DNA of 64,000 bases. It comes from JBFJKD01 sp041601945 (GTDB taxonomy: Bacteria > Pseudomonadota > Gammaproteobacteria > Pseudomonadales > Porticoccaceae). A model generated the notes under the pieces. The model was given only the letters and a program-made list of their open reading frames with translations, was not told where the DNA came from and did no database searches. How positions within the stretch are numbered: the first letter of the stretch is position 1; each line of letters opens with the position of its first letter. Made by a program: the position numbers and the translations under genes. This document shows positions 33,104-40,651 of this stretch, one piece after another. The stretch spans positions 1-64,000 of the forward strand of contig JBFIHG010000005.1 of assembly GCA_041601945.1 (NCBI GenBank), in the 5' to 3' direction.

Positions 33104-34477
33104 ATGGCCAGTATTTTTAGCGATAGCGAAAAAAAATACGCGCCCGAGCAATTGGTTAAAACCCCGGTGGGTCAATTGCAGGTGGGAATGTTTGTGGCTG
33201 AGCTGGATCGGCCCTGGCTGGAAACACCATTTTTAATCCAGGGGTTTGAAATTCGCCACCCTAGTCAAATTAGAAGTCTCAAGGAGCATTGTTACCACGT
33301 TTACGTGTTGCGCCCGGGCGTGGCCAGAAAAAGTGCCAAGGCGAGTGCTCCCGCATTCATGCCCAAAGCGGGTACACCAAAAATTCAGACCACCGGCAAA
33401 ATGCTTTACGGTGGTGCCAGTACCAAAATTAATCGCGGCAAACCAAAACGCGCGCTGGCGCCAGTGGTGCGCAATCGGCCAGCCTATAAAAATACGGTGT
33501 CGGCGCGGGCCGAACACGCGTATGCGCGCCAGGCCTTTCGCGAGGCTCGGAATTCCCTCGACGGGTTATTGTCCGCCGCGCAGATGGGTAGCATGATTAG
33601 CACCGAGAGCGCTCGTAGCACCGTGACATCCTGTGTGTCGAGTATTCTGCGTAACCCCGACGCCATGATGTGGATGACCAAGATCAAACACCAGAACGAA
33701 TACACCGCCGAGCACTGCCTCAATGTGTGTGTGTTGGCCATTGCCTTCGGGCGCCACCTCAATTTTTCCGAGGTCGATCTGGAGACGGTGGGTTTGTGTG
33801 GCCTGTTGCACGATGTGGGGAAAATGCGCGTGCCCCTGGAAGTTCTGGACAAACCGGGCAAGCTTACCGAGGAGGAATTTCGTGCCATTCAGCGGCACAC
33901 CATCGAAGGTCGCGATTTGCTGGTGGCCAGTTCCGGCGTCGACCAGAAAGCTATTGATGCGGCCTTTAATCATCACGAACGTATGGACGGCCAAGGTTAT
34001 CCCCGCGGGCTACCGGCGGAGGATATTCCGGAGTTTGCGCGGGTAATTGCTATCGTCGATGCCTACGATGCCATGACCAGTAACCGCTGTTACGCCAAGG
34101 CCCGCTCGCCCATGGAGGCGATCAAAATTATTTTTGAAAATCGCGGCTCCCAGTTTGACGACGAGTTGGCTCTACAGTTTATCAAGGCCATCGGCCCGTA
34201 TCCACCGGGTACGATTGTGGAGCTACGCAACGGCATGGTGGGGATTGTTATTTCCGCGAAACAAAAATTCCGTCATTTGCCCACGGTGCTGGTGTTGCGG
34301 GACGAAAACAAACAGCCTGTTGCCGAACGCACCCTGGAGTTGCATCTGACAGATACCGGTGAGCTGGGTAAGGATAATCTGATTAAAAAAGTGCTGACGG
34401 ATGGTGAGTACGATATTTATCTGGAAAATTACGAGGTAAAATCTTCGCCGGGTGGAGAGTTGTTCGAGCCCGAATAA
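33104..34477 (+). CDS. DUF3391 and HD-GYP domain phosphodiesterase, copy 2
   Basis: This 457-residue paralogue of the gene before it shares VGQLQVGMFVAELDRPWLET in DUF3391 and a complete HD-GYP domain (AEHCLNVCVLAIAFGRHLNF, LLHDVGKMRVPLEVLD, HHERMDGQGYPRGLPAEDI). The linker between the domains is longer and rich in Lys, Ala and Pro. The copies differ most in this linker and at both ends, consistent with an old tandem duplication and separate promoters. The ATG at 33104 gives the start MASIFSDSEKKYAPEQL. The last 49 bases overlap the convergent greB gene. Confidence 0.92.
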   Translation: MASIFSDSEKKYAPEQLVKTPVGQLQVGMFVAELDRPWLETPFLIQGFEIRHPSQIRSLKEHCYHVYVLRPGVARKSAKASAPAFMPKAGTPKIQTTGKMLYGGASTKINRGKPKRALAPVVRNRPAYKNTVSARAEHAYARQAFREARNSLDGLLSAAQMGSMISTESARSTVTSCVSSILRNPDAMMWMTKIKHQNEYTAEHCLNVCVLAIAFGRHLNFSEVDLETVGLCGLLHDVGKMRVPLEVLDKPGKLTEEEFRAIQRHTIEGRDLLVASSGVDQKAIDAAFNHHERMDGQGYPRGLPAEDIPEFARVIAIVDAYDAMTSNRCYAKARSPMEAIKIIFENRGSQFDDELALQFIKAIGPYPPGTIVELRNGMVGIVISAKQKFRHLPTVLVLRDENKQPVAERTLELHLTDTGELGKDNLIKKVLTDGEYDIYLENYEVKSSPGGELFEPE

Positions 34478-34965
34478 CGTAAATGCATTATGGCGTAGCG
34501 GTGATTGACGCCGTGGGTGCACAATTCTACGGTTTGTCCCTGAACTTTCCCCAATAGTGCTTTGGCCAACGGCGCATCGATACTGATATTTTCGGGTGAG
34601 AGAGCGATTTCATCCGCGCCGACAATACGATATACCAATAATTCGTCGTCTTCGTTGCGCAATGTTACCCAGGCGCCAAAATAAACTTTATTGACGTTGT
34701 CCGGTGTGCGATCAACGATTTTAAGTTCTGCCAGGCGATGGTGCAGATAGCGCACCCGTCGATCAATTTCCCGCAGGCGTCGTTTGCCGTAAATGTAATC
34801 GCCGTTTTCAGAGCGATCACCATTCTTGGCAGCCTCGTGAACAGTAGCAGTTACCTGCGGGCGTTCGGTGTTCCACAGTTCGTGTAACTCCGCGCGCAAC
34901 GCCGCCGCGCCTTCGGGCGTAATATAGGGTGCACTGCCTGGTGTTGGTGGGCGGTAGCGTCCCAT
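34429..34965 (-). CDS. greB: Transcription elongation factor GreB
   Basis: The 178-residue protein rescues backtracked RNA polymerase by stimulating transcript cleavage. Its N-terminal coiled coil has GREB features: YITPEGAAALRAELHELWNT, then a tip with AAKNGDRSENGDYIYGKRRL, which carries the acidic residues inserted into the polymerase channel (D and E in GDRSENGDY). The C-terminal FKBP-like domain ends around HLRYS and is extended by about 14 residues (GSNNSPPGEDFTS) that are encoded in the overlap with the convergent HD-GYP gene. The ATG at 34965 is four bases after the stop of the peptidase gene; a start at 34995 would overlap that gene. Confidence 0.93.
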   Translation of the reverse strand: MGRYRPPTPGSAPYITPEGAAALRAELHELWNTERPQVTATVHEAAKNGDRSENGDYIYGKRRLREIDRRVRYLHHRLAELKIVDRTPDNVNKVYFGAWVTLRNEDDELLVYRIVGADEIALSPENISIDAPLAKALLGKVQGQTVELCTHGVNHRYAIMHLRYSGSNNSPPGEDFTS

Positions 34966-34969
34966 GGTA

Positions 34970-36919
34970 TTAGCGCTCGGCCGCCAGTTGCGCATCCGGC
35001 GTGTCCGGCGGCAACGCGAACACCTGTTGGTAAAATTCCAGTTCAGCCTGTAACGCCGTGGCTATGTTTGCTGCCTTGCGAAAGCCATGGCCCTCTCCAG
35101 GGAAAGGGACATAGGCCACCGGCAGGCCCCTGCGTTGCATAGCCTCCACCATCAGTTGCGCCTGTTGGGGCGGCACTACCCGATCGTCCAGGCCTTGAAA
35201 AAAAATAACTGGACTGCTTAGCTTGTCGATATGGTGAATCGGCGAGCGCGCTCGGTAAACATCGCGAGCGGCGGGGTATGGACCGATGAGTTTATCGAGA
35301 TAACGGGATTCGAATTTGTGGGTGTCCCGGGCAAGAATTTCCAGATCGCCAATGCCGTAGTAACTGGCGCCAGCACTGAAATCGTCGTAGCGGGTCAGCG
35401 CGGCCAGTACCGTGAATCCCCCCGCGCTACTACCGCGAATTATCATCCGGTTGGGATTTGCCAGATCGCTGGCTATTAAATGGCGGGCGCCAGCGACGGC
35501 GTCATCCACGTCGATAATTCCCCACAAACCCGTTAGTGCTTCGCGATAACGACGGCCATAACCGGTGCTGCCGCGGTAATTGATATCGACGACCGCGAAG
35601 CCACGGCTGGTCCAGAACTGGATTTTATAGTTCAGCGCGGTGTCTGCGCAGCCCGTTGGGCCGCCGTGGCACATAACGATCAACGGGGGTCTTGCGTCCG
35701 TCGGGCCAGTGAATTCAGGATTACACGGGGCGTAGTAAAAGCCGTGGGCAGTGCCGTTGTCGGTGGTTGGAAAACTGATGGCCTGCGCCAGGGATACGCC
35801 GTTTGCGTGTAACGGCGGGGAACTGTGAGGGTGAATCGGCTGCGCTGCACCGCCGTCGATGTCGATGCAGACCAGAACACTGGCGCAGGTGGGGGACGCC
35901 CCAATAAACCAGGCCTGTGCGCCGGTAATAACTATGGACCCAATACTGGAATAAGGAATATGTAAATCGCGCAACTCTTTCCCGTCCACTTTCCCATCTA
36001 AATGGATGGATGCGAGATGCCACAGGCCATGTTGTGCGTAGGCCGCAATCACATGGTGATGGGCATCAAAGCCGTAGGTGGCAACGCCGAGGCGCCACGG
36101 GGGGCCGCTAAATTCTGCGGGCATCGGATAGATTGCTTCAATGGCGCCGTTGTTCGTCTGGCGATAGAGGTTCCACCAGTTACTGCGATCCGATACGAAA
36201 AATAATTCGCCGCCGGGGGACCATTGCGGTTGGCAAATACTTTCCTCGGAGCTTCCAGCAACCCATTGGGGCAGGGTGGGATAGCCCTGGTCGTCGATCT
36301 CAGCGTGCCACAGTTCGCTGCCGTCCCAGGGCATTTGCGGGTGGCTCCAGCATAGCCATGCGAGTGTGCGTTGATCCGGACTCAGGCGAGGACAGGCATA
36401 AAAATCCATCCCCCCTATCAGTTCGCTGACCTGCTGCGAACCGTCGAGGGGTATCGCCGCAATAAAATTGCGCGGTTCCGGCGCGTTAGCGCTATGCCGC
36501 TCCGCCACACACAATAAACGCTGGCGGGTGGCATCCAGCGCCAGGTCGGCAAATCGATAGCCCTGATTATCGGGCGTGAGGGGCTCGGGCCGTGGTTGCG
36601 AGCTGTCCGTTTGCATGCGATAGATGCGTTGGTCGTCCTGGAGCACGAAGTACAGAATATCATCGACCACCAGGTAGGGCGCACCGCCGTATTCGTACAC
36701 CCGGCTGCTGGCGCTGAGGGGATTGGGTAAAATATCGCGAATTTCTCCCCGGCCGTCGCGCTTAAAAATAGTCGTTCGACCATTTTCCGAGGGCCTCGAT
36801 TCGAGCCAGTAAAGATTTTCCCCGTCTACCGAGGGTTGCTCCATGGCCGGGGCGGCGGTGGCTACCAACTGGGGACTGACGGATGATGTCCATGTGCCGT
36901 AGGGGGCAACTTGAGTCAC
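34970..36919 (-). CDS. S9 family prolyl oligopeptidase-like peptidase
   Basis: The 649-residue protein has an N-terminal seven-bladed propeller region of about 390 residues (WSPGGELFFVSDRSNWWNLY and similar blade segments) and a C-terminal alpha/beta-hydrolase domain. The catalytic residues are visible: Ser at about 497 in IIRGSSAGGFTVL, Asp at about 577 in FFQGLDDRVVPPQQ, and His at about 610 in PGEGHGFRKA. No signal peptide is seen, so it probably acts in the cytoplasm on short peptides, as the acylaminoacyl-peptidase-like S9C group does. yciH lies six bases upstream in the same direction and greB directly downstream. Confidence 0.93.
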   Translation of the reverse strand: MTQVAPYGTWTSSVSPQLVATAAPAMEQPSVDGENLYWLESRPSENGRTTIFKRDGRGEIRDILPNPLSASSRVYEYGGAPYLVVDDILYFVLQDDQRIYRMQTDSSQPRPEPLTPDNQGYRFADLALDATRQRLLCVAERHSANAPEPRNFIAAIPLDGSQQVSELIGGMDFYACPRLSPDQRTLAWLCWSHPQMPWDGSELWHAEIDDQGYPTLPQWVAGSSEESICQPQWSPGGELFFVSDRSNWWNLYRQTNNGAIEAIYPMPAEFSGPPWRLGVATYGFDAHHHVIAAYAQHGLWHLASIHLDGKVDGKELRDLHIPYSSIGSIVITGAQAWFIGASPTCASVLVCIDIDGGAAQPIHPHSSPPLHANGVSLAQAISFPTTDNGTAHGFYYAPCNPEFTGPTDARPPLIVMCHGGPTGCADTALNYKIQFWTSRGFAVVDINYRGSTGYGRRYREALTGLWGIIDVDDAVAGARHLIASDLANPNRMIIRGSSAGGFTVLAALTRYDDFSAGASYYGIGDLEILARDTHKFESRYLDKLIGPYPAARDVYRARSPIHHIDKLSSPVIFFQGLDDRVVPPQQAQLMVEAMQRRGLPVAYVPFPGEGHGFRKAANIATALQAELEFYQQVFALPPDTPDAQLAAER

Positions 36920-36925
36920 GGGTTC

Positions 36926-37264
36926 TCAGCCCCCCGCAAGTTTCACAGTGTAGCCCCGCGCCGCGAGGAACGGGCAGATGGTGTCGCGCTTGTCCCCCTG
37001 TATTTCGATTACGCCATTTTTAACCGAGCCACCTACGCCGCACAGGCGCTTCAGTTCGCCCGCCAGCTGTTTAAGTTCCGCCTCCGCCAAATTAAGCCCG
37101 GTAATGGTGGTGACGCCTTTGCCCTTACGACCACTGGTTTCACGGCGAATACGCACAATGCCGTCGCCCCGATTTACGCCATCGGTGGCGCCAGCAGGTG
37201 TGGATTTTTGGTCTTTGACACGCCCGTGCTCGGTGGAATAGACGAGTCGCGAATTTTTATTCAT
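36926..37264 (-). CDS. yciH: SUI1/YciH family translation factor
   Basis: The 112-residue protein has a flexible N-terminal tail followed by the SUI1 fold (IVRIRRETSGRKGKGVTTI, then LCGVGGSVKNGVIEIQGDKR), the eIF1-like RNA-binding core. Bacterial YciH resembles eukaryotic initiation factor 1 and influences start-site selection and stress translation. It is the first gene of the yciH-peptidase-greB group. Confidence 0.92.
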   Translation of the reverse strand: MNKNSRLVYSTEHGRVKDQKSTPAGATDGVNRGDGIVRIRRETSGRKGKGVTTITGLNLAEAELKQLAGELKRLCGVGGSVKNGVIEIQGDKRDTICPFLAARGYTVKLAGG

Positions 37265-37315
37265 ATCGAATCGTTCACGCTATGCGTTGAGGTTCGGAAA
37301 GTTCGAATTGTATAG

Positions 37316-37355
37316 ATCAGTCAGTCGCATCGGTAATCAGTCAGTCACATCGGTA
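37316..37355. repeat. 20-bp imperfect tandem duplication over the oxidoreductase stop codon
   Basis: ATCAGTCAGTCGCATCGGTA is followed at once by the same 20 bases with one change (CGCATC to CACATC). Read on the minus strand, the copy at 37336-37355 encodes the end of the quinone oxidoreductase (TDVTD and stop), and the other copy repeats it as untranslated TDATD and stop. Confidence 0.9.
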
Positions 37356-38359
37356 TTTGTCACCAGCATAATTTTTCCGATATGGGCATTAGTTTCCATC
37401 AGACGATGTCCCGCCGCGGCTTCGGTCAGTGGCAAAGTGCTATGAATAACCGGCTTGACGGCGCCGCTGCTCAGCAGCGGCCAGACCTTGTCGTGCAGCC
37501 CGCGGGCGATACGGGCTTTATTGGCGATCGACTGACTGCGCAGGGTAGACCCGGTTAGCACCAGTTGTTTGAGCATAACTGGCATGAAGTCTACTTCCGT
37601 TTTGGAACCCCGTAAAAAAGCGATGGAAACCATGCGCCCCTGAAAGGCGAGCGCACGAATATTTTTCGCTATGTAATCGCCGCCGACCATATCGAGAATC
37701 ACATCCGCGCCCTTGCACACCGATTTTACCCCGTCGACAAAATCTTCGTGGCGGTAGTTAAACGCTTTTTCCGCGCCCAGTTGTTCACAGGTCAGGCATT
37801 TATCGGCATTGCCAGCGGTGGCGAACACCCGCGCCCCAAACGCTTTACCTAATTGAATGGCCACCGTGCCGATGCCGCTGGCACCACCGTGCACCAGCAG
37901 CACTTCGTTGGGCTGCAACGCGGCGCGTTCAAACAGGTTGTGCCATACAGTAAAAAAGGTTTCCGGGAGTGCCGCAGCCTGAATATCGCTGAAAGCCTCT
38001 GGAACCGGCAAGCAAAGACTGGCCTCCGCGAGTGCGTACTCGGCATAGCCCCCGCCGCTCAATAAAGCACATACCCGGTCGCCGATCTGCCATTGCTCGA
38101 CACCTTCGCCCAGACCGGCGACAGTTCCGGCTACCTCGAGCCCCGGCAGGTCTGATGCCCCAGGTGGCGGTGGGTAGCCCCCCTGGCGCTGAAACACATC
38201 GGGACGATTAATACCCGCCGCCGCGACGCGAATCAGGACCTGGTCGGCCCCGGGAGCGGGTAAGGGGCGTTGACCTGGCTGCAACACCTCAGGGCCGCCG
38301 GGCTCGGTTATTTCGATACATCTCATCGTCGCAGGTAACACCGCAGGATTGTGTATCAT
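37337..38359 (-). CDS. Zinc-free quinone oxidoreductase, PIG3/QOR type (MDR superfamily)
   Basis: The 340-residue NAD(P)H-dependent medium-chain reductase has AAAGINRPDVFQRQGGYPPP and the nucleotide-binding motif LLVHGGASGIGTVAIQLGKA. SGGGYAEYALAEASLCLPVP and TFFTVWHNLF fit the PIG3-like branch that reduces quinones or enals. The zinc ligands of alcohol dehydrogenases are absent. The ATG at 38359 was chosen; a second in-frame ATG at 38326 (MRCIEITEPGG) lies closer to the start of homology and is equally possible. It follows the APC permease and yciH in no obvious functional group. Confidence 0.9.
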   Translation of the reverse strand: MIHNPAVLPATMRCIEITEPGGPEVLQPGQRPLPAPGADQVLIRVAAAGINRPDVFQRQGGYPPPPGASDLPGLEVAGTVAGLGEGVEQWQIGDRVCALLSGGGYAEYALAEASLCLPVPEAFSDIQAAALPETFFTVWHNLFERAALQPNEVLLVHGGASGIGTVAIQLGKAFGARVFATAGNADKCLTCEQLGAEKAFNYRHEDFVDGVKSVCKGADVILDMVGGDYIAKNIRALAFQGRMVSIAFLRGSKTEVDFMPVMLKQLVLTGSTLRSQSIANKARIARGLHDKVWPLLSSGAVKPVIHSTLPLTEAAAGHRLMETNAHIGKIMLVTNTDVTD

Positions 38360-38401
38360 AGGTATCCAGTCTCTCACCACTGTAAAACGGGAATTGTAAC
38401 G

Positions 38402-39610
38402 CTAAAACTGTAAGGCCAGAAAAATAGCGCAAATCATTGCACCCATGGACGCGATGAGTAGCGGCACGGGTCGTTTTTTTTCGTCTCGCCAGAGGATACG
38501 CGCCAGCGCCAGATTAACCAGTGTGAAAACCGCCAGAATAGCGGCGCTGGTTATTTTTGCCAACGTCAACAAGGGCAGGGTCAGCGCCAGCACCAATATT
38601 GTCGCTCCCACCAGAACCGTCGCCACAAAAGGTGTGCGCGTGCGGGGATTGACGCTCGCCAGGAAGCGAGGTGCCAGTTGTCGATTGCCCATGCCGTACA
38701 GTACGCGGGCAACCATAATAATTTGCATAAATGCGCCGTTGATGATTGCAATCAGGCCAATACCCGCAATTACGGACGTTGGAATCGCCGTGTTGCGCGC
38801 CACCACCAGCGCCAGGGGCGCTTCCGAGCGGACTAATTCCGCAAGGGGTACTGCGGCCAGGGTGGCCAGTGCTACCAGGACGTACAAAATCCCCGTGATA
38901 AGCAGTGCCAGAAAAACCCCCCGGGGCAAATTCTTTTCTGGTCGCTTAACTTCCTCGGCCAGATTGACCATGTCTTCGAAACCAATCAGGGCGAAAAATG
39001 CCAGAAACGCCCCTGCGCCAATGCCGTGCCATGCTTCAGGTCGAGGCAGTAGATAGGTGTGGGGTTGAGACAGTAATTCTCCCAACCCTCCGGAACCGGC
39101 GATAATAACCATCAGCAGGCCCGCCAGTTCGAGTACGGTGGTGGTGACGGCAATCGACATTGACAGACGTATGCCGCTGGCTGCGATAACCGTCATGGCA
39201 ATCACCAGGGCGGCAATAATCACGCCGCTGGGAATGGTCAGGAACAGGGCTAAATAGCCGACAAATCCGTTGGCGAGGGTGGCGGCGGTGACTACACCGG
39301 CAAACGCGATGGTCAGCCCGACCGCGCTGGCCAGATGCCGCGAGCCAAAGGCTTCGAGTGCGTAGATCGCGGCACCGGCACTCACGGGAAAACGTTGTGC
39401 AAGTTGGCTGTAGGAATACGCACTAAGACTCGCCACAATGACTGCCACCAGAAAGCTGACGGCAAGGTAGGAGCCGCTGGCAACGGCGACTTCACCGATT
39501 AAAACGTAAATGCCCGCACCCACAATAGTGCCCACACCATACAACGTAATTTGGGTAAGGCCGACCGTGCGCAGCAGGGGTGTTTCGGGTGGGGCGCCAG
39601 TGTTTGACAT
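38402..39610 (-). CDS. APC family amino acid permease
   Basis: The 402-residue membrane protein has about 11-12 hydrophobic segments. The first carries the substrate-site motif GVGTIVGAGIYVLIGEVA, and segment six has FALIGFEDMVNLAEEVKRP, typical of the amino acid-polyamine-organocation superfamily. It probably imports or exchanges amino acids or related amines; the specific substrate is unknown. It is divergent from the ion channel, 100 bases away. Confidence 0.9.
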   Translation of the reverse strand: MSNTGAPPETPLLRTVGLTQITLYGVGTIVGAGIYVLIGEVAVASGSYLAVSFLVAVIVASLSAYSYSQLAQRFPVSAGAAIYALEAFGSRHLASAVGLTIAFAGVVTAATLANGFVGYLALFLTIPSGVIIAALVIAMTVIAASGIRLSMSIAVTTTVLELAGLLMVIIAGSGGLGELLSQPHTYLLPRPEAWHGIGAGAFLAFFALIGFEDMVNLAEEVKRPEKNLPRGVFLALLITGILYVLVALATLAAVPLAELVRSEAPLALVVARNTAIPTSVIAGIGLIAIINGAFMQIIMVARVLYGMGNRQLAPRFLASVNPRTRTPFVATVLVGATILVLALTLPLLTLAKITSAAILAVFTLVNLALARILWRDEKKRPVPLLIASMGAMICAIFLALQF

Positions 39611-39710
39611 GGGTGAACGGCTTCTGTCAGTTTTGAGGTTTACGGGTTTCCGCTATCATGCTGCGGTACACTGCGCGGGTCAAAGATTGGTTTGCAAAGG
39701 TAACGCCGGT

Positions 39711-40529
39711 ATGACGACACAGCGGGAAACATTACGCACCAGATTGAGCGTAATTATTTTTGGCACCGACACGCCCGCTGGGCGGGCGTTCGACGTGGCG
39801 CTCATTTACGCAATAATTATCAGTGTCGCGGCGGTAATGCTCGATTCCGTGGCTGCGTTGCATGACCGGTTTGGCACTATATTTTTTGTCACGGAGTGGG
39901 TTTTCACACTACTGTTTACCGTTGAATATTTTTTACGGGTCTATGTCTCTGAACGTCCGCTGCGCTACATCTTCAGTTTTTTTGGCATTGTCGACCTGAT
40001 ATCAGTCCTTCCTTCTTACCTGGCGCTAGTCGTGGTCGGCGCAAACTATTTGCTGATTATCAGACTGGTGCGGGTACTGCGGGTGTTCCGCATTCTCAAA
40101 CTGGTGCGCTACACGGCGGAAGCCAACGTGCTGATGCGTTCGCTGTACGCAGCGCGGCGCAAGATATTCGTATTTTTTTCTGGTGTCATTGTGTTGAGTT
40201 GCATTTTTGGCAGCTTGATGTTCGTGCTGGAGGGGCCGGAAAATGGCTTCACCAGTATCCCCAAAAGTATTTACTGGACCATTGTGACCATCACCACCGT
40301 CGGTTATGGGGATATCTCACCGCACACGGTGCTTGGACAACTGGTGTCGACCTTGGCCATGCTGACCGGCTATTCAATTATTGCCATTCCTACAGGTATT
40401 ATTACCGCCGAGCTGGCGTCCGAAATAGGACGCGACAAACAGGAGCGAATCTGTCGCAACTGCGGTCGACGCGGACATGAGGTAGATGCGATTCATTGCA
40501 AGTTTTGCGGGGTCGACCTGTACCGCTGA
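39711..40529 (+). CDS. Voltage-gated-type potassium channel with C-terminal zinc ribbon
   Basis: The 272-residue protein has six membrane helices. The S4-like helix carries regularly spaced arginines (IIRLVRVLRVFRILKLVRY), and the pore loop has the selectivity filter TTVGYGD. After the last helix comes a short region with two CxxC pairs (ICRNCGRRGHEVDAIHCKFCG), which looks like a zinc ribbon. The ATG at 39711 gives a typical Kv-like N-terminus; the frame is open to 39510, but that extension lies antisense to the permease gene. It probably sets K+ flux or membrane potential. Confidence 0.92.
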   Translation: MTTQRETLRTRLSVIIFGTDTPAGRAFDVALIYAIIISVAAVMLDSVAALHDRFGTIFFVTEWVFTLLFTVEYFLRVYVSERPLRYIFSFFGIVDLISVLPSYLALVVVGANYLLIIRLVRVLRVFRILKLVRYTAEANVLMRSLYAARRKIFVFFSGVIVLSCIFGSLMFVLEGPENGFTSIPKSIYWTIVTITTVGYGDISPHTVLGQLVSTLAMLTGYSIIAIPTGIITAELASEIGRDKQERICRNCGRRGHEVDAIHCKFCGVDLYR

Positions 40530-40538
40530 TGAGTTAAA

Positions 40539-40558
40539 GAACAGCGCATTCGCTGTTC
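40539..40558. repeat. Perfect 8-bp inverted repeat between channel and acyl-CoA synthetase genes
   Basis: GAACAGCG and CGCTGTTC flank a CATT loop ten bases after the channel stop codon. No T tract follows on the plus strand, so it is a poor intrinsic terminator. It could be an operator or an RNA hairpin in the leader of the next gene. Confidence 0.5.
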
Positions 40559-40651
40559 CGTAAAGCGCTTGATGCGTTATTGAAGCGTTCTCGCTCCGAG
40601 TGTTTAATACATGTGTTGCGTGTGAAATACATATTTTTGGGGAAGGGCGGT

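Noticed and set aside
39510..39710. Longer N-terminus for the ion channel
   Set aside because: It lies antisense to the APC permease and has no channel-like sequence; the ATG at 39711 gives the usual protein.
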